A stretch of 64,000 bases of DNA, taken from Trichopria drosophilae (lineage: Eukaryota; Arthropoda; Insecta; Hymenoptera; Diapriidae). Below, one piece after another: positions 12,390-24,035 of this stretch. Every line of letters begins with the position of its first letter. Position 1 is the first letter of the stretch. The position numbers were made by a program, and so were the translations under genes. The notes below the pieces were generated by a model, which worked only from the letters and a program-made list of their open reading frames with translations, searched no databases and was not told where the DNA came from. Location: the NCBI GenBank assembly GCA_030407085.1, contig CM059584.1:143086001-143150000 (forward strand). Direction: 5' to 3'.

Positions 12390-13050
12390 AAAGTTCAATC
12401 GATTTAACACCACCATTTGCCGGCCGTAACGCCTGAAACAATATGGAATAATAAAGCACACGGAAAGCCGTCCTCGAAATCGGGTTTTTCCTGCTCTTTT
12501 TTTTCACTGCCCAAGAATTCCAATCTGGGAATTCGGCCGAATGGTTTCGATCGAAGAGAGAAAGGCTATTGTTGCAGGGAAGAGGGAGAAAACCTGATGG
12601 AGGATGGGTGAAGCCGGTGGAATTGATGCGGATGTGCGGTTTACGTAGAACCGTAAATGTTTGAGCGTCGGGCCCTTTTGCAGCCTGAAGCAGCTCGTTC
12701 GCAGTGGGCTCACGTGGCCAAAACAATCGGTCTCGCTTTTAAAATTGTAATGCACAGGCTTTCGGCCAGGGTTCCTCGCTTTTCGACGTGCGGCGAAACA
12801 GAGGCCTCGTCAAATATTAAAGCGCCTTAGCGCCAAGACGCGACGCTTCCTTGAACGTGAACTACGCACACAGCAATGTATGAGCTTTCTTCGCTAACTC
12901 TTGCTAACTCACTCTATATAACTTTCTTACACGCTTTTGCTTACGTTTTAATTAAAGGCCAAGACGAGGGAAAGATCATTGTTCTTGCACAGCGACGTCG
13001 TGGTCGAGGAAGCACCGGGATGTTAGTTAGAAATGCAAATGGTGTCAAAG
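12390..13050. other. CpG-rich islet
   Basis: Sequence is GC- and CpG-rich relative to its flanks, with overlapping short open frames on both strands (for example minus 12364-12726). None of their products is recognisable, and simultaneous openness on both strands points to composition rather than coding. It is a possible regulatory or promoter region. Confidence 0.35.
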
Positions 13051-13845
13051 AGAATGAGGATCGATATAATTCGACATATAGTATTGCACCATTCTAAACT
13101 TTTAGAATATTTTCTTTGAACGCTAATAGATTCTTAATTTGTTAAATACATTCTATTAACTTCTAATGCTAGGGAAACTAGTCATTGTTTGTAGTTAATT
13201 TGGGGATAGAATTATAGAGTAGGCAGAAGAACGTTAGAATGTTGTAGAAATCGATGATGTGCATTATTCGACCAAATTATGCTGAATGGAACGGGCTTGG
13301 TAGGTAAGATTGAAGTTTACATTAGGAACTTGCACAATTGAGAGATGTTAAGTAGATTACTAAAATATAATAGTACAAAAAACGAAAATTGCGCGCGTAC
13401 GACATATCGCCATGAATTATCCAATCCATGCTCAGAATTTCTAGTTTTAAGGATCTGAAATATGCGAAATGATTTTCTCGAACGCAGATTGTAATATAAT
13501 TGTTTTCTTTATGGAATATATACAAATAAATATTGAAAAGCTATTGAATATTCAACTTATTAAAATATTTTGTCTACTTCAGATACGTTACACAAAATGG
13601 AATCATTCCTAAACACGCGCAATCATCGGATTGAATATATATATATATATAGCTTATCGTACAAATTCTTGTAATATATTGTAAATGTATCATTACAGAA
13701 TCAATAATTTCTAATTTTGGATAAATACATAATAAAATCTGGGATTTCCTTTACGAACCTCAAAAACTGCAGTGACGAAATAAAGCATCCTACTCCATCT
13801 ATTTTTAAACAAATTAGTTTGGTGTTTCGGCTATACTTTACTTAT
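13051..13845. other. AT-rich spacer with a short (AT)n run
   Basis: A short TA dinucleotide run lies near 13636-13652. Nothing else is supported. Confidence 0.4.
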
Positions 13846-14285
13846 TACTTCGACCAAGACCATAGGTCTGGCGAAGTATTGAATTTGGTCAGTTCTCGCC
13901 AAAAAATTACCCTATTGTTTTTCATCAAATATCGACGTTTCAGGCCCTAAGGAACCCAAAACAACAATAAAAAAATTGGTGTCCGTTAGGTTGTACGTCC
14001 GTCCGTCCGTCCATCCGTGGGCAAAATTTTGTATACGCGATATCTCGCGAATGGAATGACGAATTTAAAAAGTACAAACGGATTTGGGTTTCTCTTGGCC
14101 AAACTTAGATCTGATTAGTTTTTGGAGATAATGCATACTAGATTATGGGGAGGTTTAACAAAAAAACGCTCATAAAACACGTTTTTCCATTTTTTAACAA
14201 AAAATACAAATCGTACAAAAAAATGTTTCAAACAAAAAATATAGAAGGCACCCGGGTCGAAGGCATCTAGTTTGAATTACATACG
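13846..14285 (+). mobile_element. Repeat with compound hairpin end and GTCC microsatellite
   Basis: A two-tier hairpin opens the segment: TACTTCG (13846-13852) pairs with CGAAGTA (13872-13878), and AGACC pairs with GGTCT inside. About 120 bp further on is a (GTCC)n run at 13996-14019, then a low-GC tail rich in AAAAAAC and ending near an ACCCGGGTCGAAGG block. This layout of hairpin plus short microsatellite is usual for non-autonomous transposon ends. I cannot assign the superfamily, and the right boundary is a guess. Confidence 0.4.
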
Positions 14286-15683
14286 TCGATTCATTATAAA
14301 TGTAAGATGTTTTCAGGGTAATTTGACTGAGCCACATAGAGACAAAGAATGAATATATGATTTACCCACCAATATGCATAAAAGCAATTTCGACTATTCA
14401 TTTAGTTAACTAACCTATTTCAATACTTCCCGTTTTATTGATTTATTTCAGTAGAACCCTATAGTTCTGAAGATCAGAAGAATAGTAAGTGTTCCTTCTC
14501 CTCCCCGAAAAAATATAATCCTCATGCTAATAGTACAGTTTTCTTGACCACACTTCTGATTCTTACAGTTACAGACGTTTCTATCAGTGTAAAGATTTGC
14601 CTGCAGTATTTAGTTTTTGTATGTGATGAACTTCACAAATCTATATTTACGTTAAATAATAAACAATATTCAGAAGAGTTTGTGATATTTTGGAATATCT
14701 AGATATTCATTCATCCGTAAACAGAAAATAAACAAAAAAAAACTGCCGAACCTGTGATAATATCAATGCAGAACAATTAATTCGGAATATATGATTGCCA
14801 GGCTAATAAATACAAATATGGAACAATAACCATTTACAGAGGATGTATTTATGCCTTAATAATTTGGTACCTGGTTCTATAGTAACATTCGGACGATTAA
14901 AATGAATCAGTCTCGATACCTCTCTTATCGGTATCACTCGGTATACATTTACACGGGATTAGATTATGACTACATATCATCACCGGTATCTAATCACATT
15001 TTTCTGCAGTATCAAGCATTGAATAAAAGTAATTTAGAGACAATAGAATAAAAGGAAAACAATAATATGAATTTATATATAATCGAGTGTTTGGACCCAG
15101 TGTTCCTTAAATTACACAGGCATAGGAATAGAAAATTCTACTATCTATTTTGAGAGTCGCTAATTCCGAATCCAAGCTGCATTTAACCCTATCTGATCGA
15201 TAAAACATCACAGTCAAAATATCACACGATACAATGAGAAACAATGAAACTCACCTAAAAAAAAATAAATAAAAAACACACCAAGGTAGGGGATTGTGGT
15301 CGCCGCAGCTTACATTCGAATAATTTTGATTTCCGTTATAGTCAGCGACTGTTATTTCGGAATCATTAGGATTTTATTTATCTTTTTGTATTTGTTGTAA
15401 TTGTAATAAGGAAGTCAGTTTAGGGGATTATCCGATATTCCTACTTATTGGATGCTCGGTAGCCATTGAAATTTGAAGAGGAGAGCATAATTTTCGTATT
15501 TTCTGGGTTATGTGTTGTAATAGTAATAGGACTTAAATTTATGTAGGATAAATAACTATTGGACAAATATTGATATTTATATAGTCAGCCCTGCGAGCCT
15601 GCTTCCGGGATCTAGATGGCACTAGGGGCAAATCAATGGCAACATGGACTGTCCTCAGAATTACCTTTTCGAATATATAGATA
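14286..15683. other. AT-rich spacer, nothing recognised
   Basis: No coding, RNA or clear repeat signal was found. Confidence 0.4.
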
Positions 15684-15930
15684 CATAGATATTAGTGTGC
15701 TAAAAGAGAAAGCGAAATTATTATTCTAAAAAAATTAATCAACTTTCAAGGAGTTGTGGAGGGGGAAAGAAAAAACAAAAAATAAATTTTCTTGAAAACG
15801 GTACAGTCGATCTTGACGAACAAAATATACGTTGCAGGAATCGATAAGAGTGTTATGTATGAACATTTTTTGAGCCAGTACTCGGGACAAACCAAAATTT
15901 CTTTCTCTTTTAGCACACTAATACCTATTT
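15684..15930. mobile_element. MITE with 35-bp terminal inverted repeats
   Basis: ATTAGTGTGCTAAAAGAGAA at 15691-15710 is matched in inverse orientation by TTCTCTTTTAGCACACTAAT at 15904-15923. The similarity spans about 35 bp on each side (15684-15718 and 15896-15930) with a few differences. The interior of about 180 bp has no coding capacity. The target-site duplication is not obvious. Confidence 0.75.
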
Positions 15931-17448
15931 GTAACGCCAGTTTAAGCTTATTTAGTGCGGAGGCAATTTTAAGATGCTTATCTCCCTATACTCTTTGTCT
16001 GAAACTTTTTGAGTAAACATTTATTAATGTCCTAATCAGGGCAATTTTTTCGTGTGGCTGCGTTATTGAAAAAAGTTTGGGTTGTCGCGTGTCAGTCTTG
16101 TTAGCTTAAAATTTGTTACAACTACATGGTTTACTTAAATTATAAATAAATGACAAAACATTGTATAGAAATAATCAAATTCAGTATTTATTTAGCTAAG
16201 GTAATATGCATGTATGAAAAAGTTTCTGATGTGGTAATTTAGACAAAATGGTAGCAATGCTCTGCACCTATTGACAGAAAATCTCGTTTATATTTTATAG
16301 AAAAATGGTTTCCAAGACATAAAAAACAACTGGTTGTAGATTTTTGTCCATAAAGAGACTAGAAATGGTGATATGTGAGAAGCAATTACATTGCATACAG
16401 TATTAACAACTTTTTCTCGAATATTTATTAACGAAATATATGGAATTGAATTAAATTTATTGCGATTTGAATGAAACTTCGTGAAATTCCATGAATATTT
16501 AGAAACGTTTAATGAATATAATGGAAGCAAATTTCTTCATATATATTAAAATTGATGACATTCATTATTCTGTACGTAATAAATATTTATTTGAATAATA
16601 CTTTAATCAATTTAACAATTACATTCAAAAAATTATTTCCATATTTCCAACTTTTCATTATTCAGAAATTATTCGCAATTCTTTATGTTCAAGTTTGTGT
16701 TGTATATAATCAATAATGGATATCATCTTATAGAAATTAGTTTTTATCCAAACGTTTTTAAAAGCTCATCCATTCTCGCACGAATAGTGTTACACACCTA
16801 ATATGCTTTTCCAAGCTAGGGTAGATGAATGTTCAAAAATAAGCACATAAATCTTTGGAATTTATCGCTGTGTTTGTAGACAGCGTGCCAGAAAAATTCT
16901 GTTTCTTTCCTCCAAAGCCAATGATGTTTATCTCAAACAATTTAGGTTCCTTCCTTTTTTCTATCTTCTGGTAGTATTGATACATATTAAATTTAAAACG
17001 TAAATTGATCAACTCAAGTCTATGAAAAAAATATTTTCTTGGGGAGGACAATTTTAAAACATCGTATTATCGATTTTTCAAATATATCGTTTAAAAACGC
17101 CGTGAGAAGCTTTTAGGTCTGGAGAGTTACGATCGTGCACTTTGACATCTCGGAGTACTGCTGACTCGGCGGTATTCCGGCTATTATTACGAAAGTGTGG
17201 TTTGAATTCCTCGTGGTTGATATAAGTTTTACAGAAATTGATGGAACTATTTTTCTGCGGTAAAAGCAGTTTTCGCGTGCATTGTACTTCCGACACAGTA
17301 TGAATAAAATGTAAAAAAGTATATAAAGTTCAAAAAATTTCGAAATTGGTGTACTTCTGGAATAGACTGACTGAAAAACGGTAAGTGAAAATAATGTTAT
17401 CAAATTAGTTATATCCCGTGAAACAAAGTTTGATTAGGGTATTTTCAA
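15931..17448. other. AT-rich spacer
   Basis: A short fragment at 16013-16055 resembles the CTGATCAGG repeat of 4580-5060. Nothing else is supported. Confidence 0.4.
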
Positions 17449-17556
17449 CCCTGGTAGAAAATGAATGCAGTTTTTGGCCAGTTTCTGTGTTTCCCATGTT
17501 AAAGGTATAGGAAAACTGGACAATGTAACAAAAAATTGGACAGATTTCTACCAGGG
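17449..17556 (+). mobile_element. CCCTGGTAGAAA MITE, copy 1
   Basis: This is a 108-bp element bounded by CCCTGGTAGAAA and its inverse TTTCTACCAGGG. The interior contains CCCATGTTAAAGGTATAGG, which recurs in the copy at 61997-62115 and, inverted and more diverged, at 58411-58534. It is non-coding. The three copies define a family. Confidence 0.8.
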
Positions 17557-18890
17557 AAGGTTCATGTTTTATCGTATTTATTATTTTTAGGAAATGTAAA
17601 TAACACGGTCTGATGTCACTAAATCAATTAAATTCAAATTGCCATTCACAGATAAGTTAATCGTGTCAAAAAACTTCACATTTGATCAGCCCTAAAATGA
17701 ATGGACTGGAAAGTGATTAAAACAAAATTAGTTTTTTAACCATTTCAGGATCAGTAATTTTTAAATAAGTAATGCATGGAATTTGTATCAAAGTTGATAA
17801 CAAAATAACGTTCTATTTTGAATACGAGGGTTGCCTCATTGGGCATAGTCAATGGCTGTAACACCAAGAGGATTAGAATTAAGTCTGATTTTAATTGATC
17901 TGTTTTTTACCAAAATTCAACAATATTCTGCTTTTTTATTATATTATATTACAACAAAATTATGGATTGGGATCATATTCAAGAATGAATCGGTTCGATT
18001 TCAATCAGTTTTTAATGGGGAAAGAGATCACGTTTATATAGATCTATTTAATTCAAATCAAATAATATAAATCAAATTCTAATAATTGTAGGTTTGCAAA
18101 ATATCTCATTTTAATTACGTTTGATTAAACTGTTATTTTTTAATAAAATAAGAACAAATTCCAATCTACTTGGTGTTATTTCGATTGAATGAATATAATG
18201 AAAAAATTATATAAATCATTTTCTTAATAAGGGTAGGAACAAGTTCAATGACCAGTCATTCTGCCCAAGAAAAAGTACCTTGGAAAGATCCATGAAAGCT
18301 ATTTAAAAAAATTCTCATAACATTAAGATGTAGATTTCAAAGGATATCTATCAAAATAAAAGATCGATGATGTTTATCTATGACCCTTTTTACTATCCTC
18401 ATATATATCTATTTTCCACCCTTTATCTGACGTCTTAGGTTAATATTTCTACAATTTCATAATGATGTCTCTCGCGTTTCACAGGAACTTTATCTGGGAA
18501 TATTGCATCCTAACATAATAATAATAATAAACATTAGTTTTCGACCATGCAAATTTAAAAAGAATAAATAACATATTTTTTGTTTTTTTCGGTCTTATGA
18601 AAAAACATTAGTTGTGTTTTAAGTAATACGATCAGCTCCTTATAATATTATTAGTGATGTCAGAGAGTGGTGAACTGACATACGACAATAATAATAAAAA
18701 TTGCTAAGAGCTCAATTGGTAGACAAAAAGTAAGTTAAACATAGTGACATTGACGCTACGATTCTAACTTGAGTCCTTTTTCAGCGGGTACTTTAAAATC
18801 CACTAGTTATTCTCTTAAATAATGATAACGTATCAAACAAAATTTATTAAATATAACAAATAACTTTTTACTGTTTAAATAATTCAATGA
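17557..18890. other. AT-rich spacer
   Basis: The open frame at 17852-18070 is short and unassigned. No repeat or RNA gene was recognised. Confidence 0.4.
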
Positions 18891-18910
18891 CCAATTTCTT
18901 CGTTAATCAA

Positions 18911-18965
18911 TTGCCTCCTGAAGAGGGATCACTACGATCCGAAACGTACAGGTCGTAGGAAAAAA
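18911..18965 (+). other. Hammerhead-like retroelement-end motif, copy 1
   Basis: CTGAAGA (18918-18924) is followed by a stem, GGATC (18926-18930) with GATCC (18936-18940), then GAAAC (18941-18945) and GTC (18951-18953). The order CTGANGA, helix II, GAAA, short helix III, GTC is that of a hammerhead ribozyme of the type known in Penelope-like elements. The flanks CCTC and GTAGG could form helix I with one bulge. One extra G between CTGAAGA and the best stem puts helix II out of the textbook register, so activity is uncertain. It may simply be a conserved retroelement end. Confidence 0.4.
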
Positions 18966-18969
18966 TCAT

Positions 18970-20169
18970 TTGTAGACAGATGTAAGATATGATTGTTCTA
19001 AAATGATTTCCAGTTCTCGCTCAGCCATTCGTTTCTATGAGTACTGGACCTGTAACTATACGATATACTTGTAGCTTTGAACGAACCGTAAGTTCCTGTG
19101 ATCTACATTTTGATATGATTCATCTAAAATGGTTTTTTACTGTACTCACTCTGCCGGACTTTTTCGTTGATATTGGGCCTACAAGCGTTACTGGGCATAT
19201 AGGAGTACATAGAATATTGTGTTCTAGAGATGTACTAACATATTGCTGCGAAGCTGACGAGACCGGACGTTCTTTTTGCTGATACTGGGTATAAAAACTT
19301 CAATGGGTCCATAAGTTTACCCGATACTTGCAGTCTTAAATTAATATGAAGGAACTATATGATATGACTGTCCGAGCGTGAGTTTCTGGAATGGCATTGG
19401 CAGCTTGCGGTAACAAATTACGGTAAAAATCAATAAATATCTCTATGCGGTCAAAAATGACCCTTAAAAGGTGCTCACGTAATAATCTTCTGAAGTGGGT
19501 TTACCTGGTTTACATTGCTGTATCTTGAAAAATATCTTCAAATGTTACTCTATGATTCTTTGGGTATGTCATCAAGATTGCTGGGACAGCGAAGGAAGGT
19601 CATTCAAGAAATGAATAAAGAAACGTCTGGAACTCACTGGACCCCTAAAAGTTCAGTGATCGATGATTTAGAGATTTGCATAAGATGTGTAGAAGATGAA
19701 AGACACCGTACTCGAGTAAGGGCCGAAAACCCGATAAATGAAAAATTCGCACAACTGAAACAGGTCACAAAACTGTTCAATTGATTTTCTCCAATCGTCT
19801 TTTTCTGAAAATTACGTGTGGAGTCCTAATATGTAAACTGTAAGTCTATTCGTGGTAAGAAAAATGCAAATAACGCAAATATAAATAAATAACGTGATTG
19901 CAAAGCAAACAAATTCAGTCATCAGAAAGTAATGAATTAAGGTTAATCTCTCATTGCCAAATAAAACAAAGATGAGTTTGAATTTCATGGTTTGAAAACT
20001 TGTGCAAGCATGCATTAATGCAACACAGAAACTTTACTTTTCCCATGTTTCTTCGCTAAAATCTTTTAGCACAGGAGATTATATACGACAGTGTTACAAT
20101 AGTTATTTTTTCTAATCAATGTTTAATATTGACAAAAACAGATTTATTCAATTTGTGCATTTAAAACCC
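18970..20169. other. AT-rich spacer with diverged internal duplication
   Basis: A diverged direct repeat is visible: GGACCTGTAACTATACGATA.. near 19045 and GGTCCATAAGTTTACCCGATA.. near 19303, with a related CCGGAC..TTTT..GATA..GGG block at 19154 and 19263. A plus-strand frame of 89 codons at 19515-19784 is not recognisable as any family. Confidence 0.35.
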
Positions 20170-20474
20170 CGAGCGAGAGACTGTATCTCATAAAATAATA
20201 CTTAGGATTAAATCTTCAAGATCTTTAGATGGCACCATACTCACATTTGTCAAGAATGTAGGAAACTGCAGAAACCCACATTAAGTACTGCATCGGCCAT
20301 AGCTCTATTTCCGACTAAAGACAATATCTCGAAAATGCCACATAGGCAGACTGGTTCGTCTTACACATAGCGAACTGCTGCCTAAAAGCAATTTCAAAAC
20401 ATTACCCAGCCGGGGATCGAACACACGACCTACTACTTCGTAGTCCAGTTCGCTACCGCCTGATCTACGAAGCC
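20170..20474 (-). mobile_element. tRNA-derived SINE, minus strand
   Basis: Read on the minus strand from 20474, the sequence starts like a tRNA: GGCTTCG, then an A-box-like TAGATCAGGCGG, then a B-box-like GTTCGATCCC at tRNA spacing, ending near 20403. The tRNA body no longer folds correctly: ACTACGAAGTAGT replaces a proper anticodon arm. A tRNA-unrelated body continues to lower coordinates, and its 3' end near 20170 is uncertain. The RNA polymerase III promoter boxes and the non-tRNA body argue for a SINE rather than a gene. No convincing target-site duplication was found. Confidence 0.6.
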
Positions 20475-20479
20475 GATTA

Positions 20480-21479
20480 TATTATACTTCAATTACTAGT
20501 CTTCGTGCAGGTGAAGTTGGTGGATTGGTCATGCAAGTAATTTGGTTAAAACAAATGATTGAAATAGGGAGTCCTTCGACGTAGACTTTATGAAGAAATC
20601 CATGTTGGTTATAGAATTGGTACTATTCTTATAAACTGACAGACTTTTGCAAAAAAGTAAGTACTCATTACTGATATTACTAAAAAATCAGAATATTGCA
20701 TAATTTAACTACGTTATCGGAATAATTTATGAAATTCAAGGCTAAAGTTCGAAAACGTTTATTTTAACTCCCCAAAAAGTTATGTATGTATACTATTTAA
20801 AAGTAACGGAAAATATTATGACCAATTTATTTTATTGTATTAAATTAACTATTTAATTATTGTATTAAACTACAAAACTTGTATGATATCCCCATAATTA
20901 GTACCCCAAAATTTCTGCACTATTGCGTGTGAACCTCTTCATGGACGTTTTTTCAAATCTATTAATTTTTGTAATAAATTTCGAAATTATCGAATATGTA
21001 CCGGTTGCTTCGTTGTGTAGCAAAGGAAGGTTTATGAGTTTTGAAAATAATCCAAACACGCAGCGTGAAAAATATTATCAAAAACCTTACCCGATCATTG
21101 ATAAGCAGGGAAACTGAACGGGAATATACAATTACTTTCAAATGTCTACATGTATTCGGAGGATTATTTGTCCTATCGCGATTTGGCGCAATCAATGTGC
21201 GATATTTGCGACCTTGAGTCACTTCATATTGTAAATCGATCCAAGCTTTCAGCGAGCCTTTTTAGAAACCTCTGCCAAATCGATTGAAATTAATTGACAG
21301 GCCAGAAGGGTATGATTGCTTGGTAATACTCCTGCTGGCAGCGAAATAATCAAAGCAACACTTGATATAAAGTTGGTGTAAGTCGCGATAACTTGACGCC
21401 GATAAAAAAACAGTAAAAAGATAATCATAATCATTATTCCTCATGTTGGAAAATCTTTTATATAGAATAGACTGAATTT
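20480..21479. other. AT-rich spacer, nothing recognised
   Basis: Short overlapping frames on both strands around 20923-21222 have no recognisable product. Confidence 0.4.
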
Positions 21480-21650
21480 CGCTAGAGGCGAAAATCCAGC
21501 CCTAGAACTCAAGACATGAGAATCGTCGGCGTACAAGGCAGATCTGCACAAACAAGCCTTGCTGACGATTCCAGTAGGTGCAGATCGGGATGAAACGCCA
21601 GAGGTAGAGTTCTCTCATTTTTTCAATGAGGGAATTCTGCTTCGTTTGTC
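21480..21650 (-). repeat. Dispersed repeat, copy B, plus short palindrome
   Basis: 21520-21599 matches 3036-3115 in reverse complement (CAAGGCAG, AAGCCTTGCTGA, GATTCCAG). Just beyond, GAGTTCTCTCATTTTTTCAA followed by TGAGGGAATTC forms an imperfect hairpin (about 21608-21642). The element class is unknown. Confidence 0.5.
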
Positions 21651-22099
21651 TGATGATAAAAATTGACCTTTTCGATTAAGATTAAAAATCAGTCAAATTT
21701 CATCGTGATTGATATAAGTTCCTCCTCGGGAACGCACGCAAGTCGGCCGAGAGGGGGAAAATATACATTTTTCTTCGGTGGGGCATAAGCCGAATTTCAT
21801 TTTGTTAGAATCTGATCCACGTTACATCTATTCATTATCATAATTTTTATCGTTAGTAGCATCGACAATTTCCAACACTCTCCCTGCTTATAATTTATCC
21901 CAGATAAATGTCTGCTGAGGACTATGAATTTTTCCATAAAAATAAAAAAAGTAATTTAGAAAAATAAAAAGCATTACTTGTAGGACCTACATTCACGAAC
22001 CAGTCAATGAAAACTTCGAGTGAACGAATAACAAATCCCGTAGCGAGATTTTCCATCCAATTTAGTAAAAGGACGCACTACTAGAGATTCGACAACAAC

Positions 22100-22850
22100 A
22101 TTGTTGACTATTTTATCGCTCCGACAATTACTTTCTCGACTTAGTGCGGATTTCGGTAAAATATTTACCAACACTTCTATATTTTTCGACGCAGTGGAAA
22201 AGCGGGAAACAAGCGACCAAAAGCATTTCCGCAAAGGTGCCAGAGATGCGAATGAAAGGAGCGCAAGGAGTGAATAACAACGAGAGAGACGAAGAGATGC
22301 GGCAAGGAACGAAACAGCCCGAGTGGAGTAAAAAGGCTGAATCGGGTAAACCGTGGAAAATAGCACGCGTGGAAAGTGCCGCGACAGGATGGCGCGATGG
22401 CATGGCGAGGGACGGGCGTCAGCAGAAGAGACTCCGGAACGAGGAAGCGGCCGGCTCTGGCAGATTGCCATTGTCGCTTCACGATTCAATCGCGAAGTTA
22501 GCTCTGCTCCCTGTAGAAATCACATAATGTGCGGTTACCCACACTCCCCCGCTCTTCGTGCCTCTCACTCTCGTGGGAGCCAACAAATCAAAAACACCCC
22601 CAAAGAGCCACCCTTGACGCAGGCCGTTTCGACCTCGACGTACACCCATCTCTGTGCTGGGACCGGTGCCTCCGTATCTTGAGAGGAGACTAAATTAAAA
22701 TACATCGTATCCGACGTTTCATGGCTAACACGTAACCGGTCCGTGAAAACATTACCTTCCGCGCACGGACTCCATTTGCATGGGCCGACGACAACGATCC
22801 ACTCTCGTCGTCACCCATTTTGACGGCGCGTTAGCTTTCCACAGAACCAA
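22100..22850. other. Large CpG-rich islet with purine-rich strand
   Basis: This is one of the richest GC/CpG segments in the window. The plus strand is strongly purine-rich from 22190 to 22440, then changes to pyrimidine-rich. Open frames exist on both strands (161 codons on minus at 22004-22489, 127 codons on plus at 22144-22527), but their predicted peptides are low in recognisable structure and overlap each other. This is what skewed composition produces. A promoter, untranslated exon or enhancer of a host gene is plausible. Confidence 0.4.
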
Positions 22851-23060
22851 GACTGTAATCAGTCATTGTATATGACTTGGAAACTCTCATGATTCTGCTT
22901 CATATTCTAATTGATAGGTAGACCACGTGCTTTTCCGAAATTTCGTTTATAGTGATTGTTGAATGCTTGGAAAGAGCACTTTTTGGTAAATTTTGTAATT
23001 TGTGATCCAGTAGAGATAAATTAATTTCTTATCAGATAACATTTTTGGGTCAACTTCAAC

Positions 23061-23485
23061 GTGACTAGATTTAGATTTAGATTTAGATGAAGATTGGGGT
23101 TGAAGAACTTGAAGTTCACCTAGGCACTTTATCCGGAAAGTCGAACTTTTGTACCGTACCCCTGAAGCCTTAAGACCCCTATATGGTTTCCATCATGAGT
23201 TTCTTATAGAATTTCACGATGAGGGAATCATTACTTTCCTTTATATCTACGGAAGAGAGAAACTCTTTGCCAAAGATATTCCGCCTGAGCCTCATCGCCG
23301 CTGGACATTCGCCAGTGACGTGTTCCGAGGTCTCATCTTCTTCTAGGCATAGCCGACAGATCTTCGACCAGTCCCATTTTATAAAGAAAGTAGCGAAATA
23401 GTCCGTGCCCTGTGTGGCAAACCGCTACCAAAACTTTAAGATCTGCTCTATACAGCTTTCTCGAGGTCGCTCTAAAATGTGACTA
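23061..23485 (-). pseudogene. 3' end of a Jockey/R1-type LINE, 5'-truncated
   Basis: On the minus strand, around 23400-23370, the frame AVCHTGHGLFRYFLYKMG resembles the end of the RNase H-like region of LINE ORF2. After a one-base frame change, CRLCLEEDETSEH..GEC (about 23358-23310) is the C-terminal C-x2-C...H-x4-C zinc knuckle. The frame ends near 23180. A short 3' region and an (ATCTAA)n tail follow (plus-strand TTAGAT repeats, 23066-23089). GTGACTA at 23061-23067 and 23479-23485 is a probable short target-site duplication, so the copy is about 410 bp and heavily 5'-truncated. Confidence 0.75.
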
Positions 23486-23889
23486 TTTTAAATGATTTTT
23501 AAAAAAAAACAGTTGATCATTAAAGAATGGTTCGAACCTATGGGAACTATAGTGACACCAATTTTCAGGCAAGTTTTGAAAGTATGATATAATCCCCATC
23601 ATACCTATTGAAGCTCTATTCCTCTTACTTCCGTTTGTTTATATCTTCTGTCATAAACCATTCATATTGTGCTGCTATGCGGTTCAGAATTTCGCATTTG
23701 GGTCAGCGACCACGAAAAATCTATCAGTGGTAACCTTGTGCTCTGGACCTTCAAGTAAATTGCGAGATCTCAAGTGCATGTATAAGACGAATCCGTATCG
23801 AATTGCGGGATAAACCAATACTAATAAAATGACAAGCCTATATTAGTGATATCACAATAAACTAATATTGAATACATGCAAAAAATGAT

Positions 23890-24035
23890 GCCTTTACGTG
23901 CTGTTAAATAGTACAATAAAATGTACTTAACGCGTGTATCTTCTGTTGCCAAACGGGCCCTTTTCGCGGTTATGCGCCCGCTATACGGGGCGCTATTGTC
24001 TCTTTCGCGCCCGCTGCTCTTTTTTAAAGATATAG
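23890..24035 (+). repeat. GC-rich dispersed repeat, copy 1
   Basis: CGTGCTG..AAATGTACTTAACGCGTGT, TCTTCTG and GGGGCGCTATTGTCTCTTTC are matched in order by 62208-62335 (ATGCTG, AAACGTATTTAGCGCGTGT, TCTTCTG, GGCGGGCGCTTTTCACTCTT). It contains many CpGs. The class is unknown; it may be a transposon fragment or a duplicated regulatory element. Confidence 0.45.

Noticed and set aside
22004..22489. 161-codon minus-strand frame as a gene
   Set aside because: The opposite strand and other frames are open as well, as expected from the GC-rich, purine-skewed islet; the peptide is unrecognisable.
23528..23540. GGTTCGAACC as a tRNA B box
   Set aside because: No A box at the required distance and no cloverleaf could be drawn.
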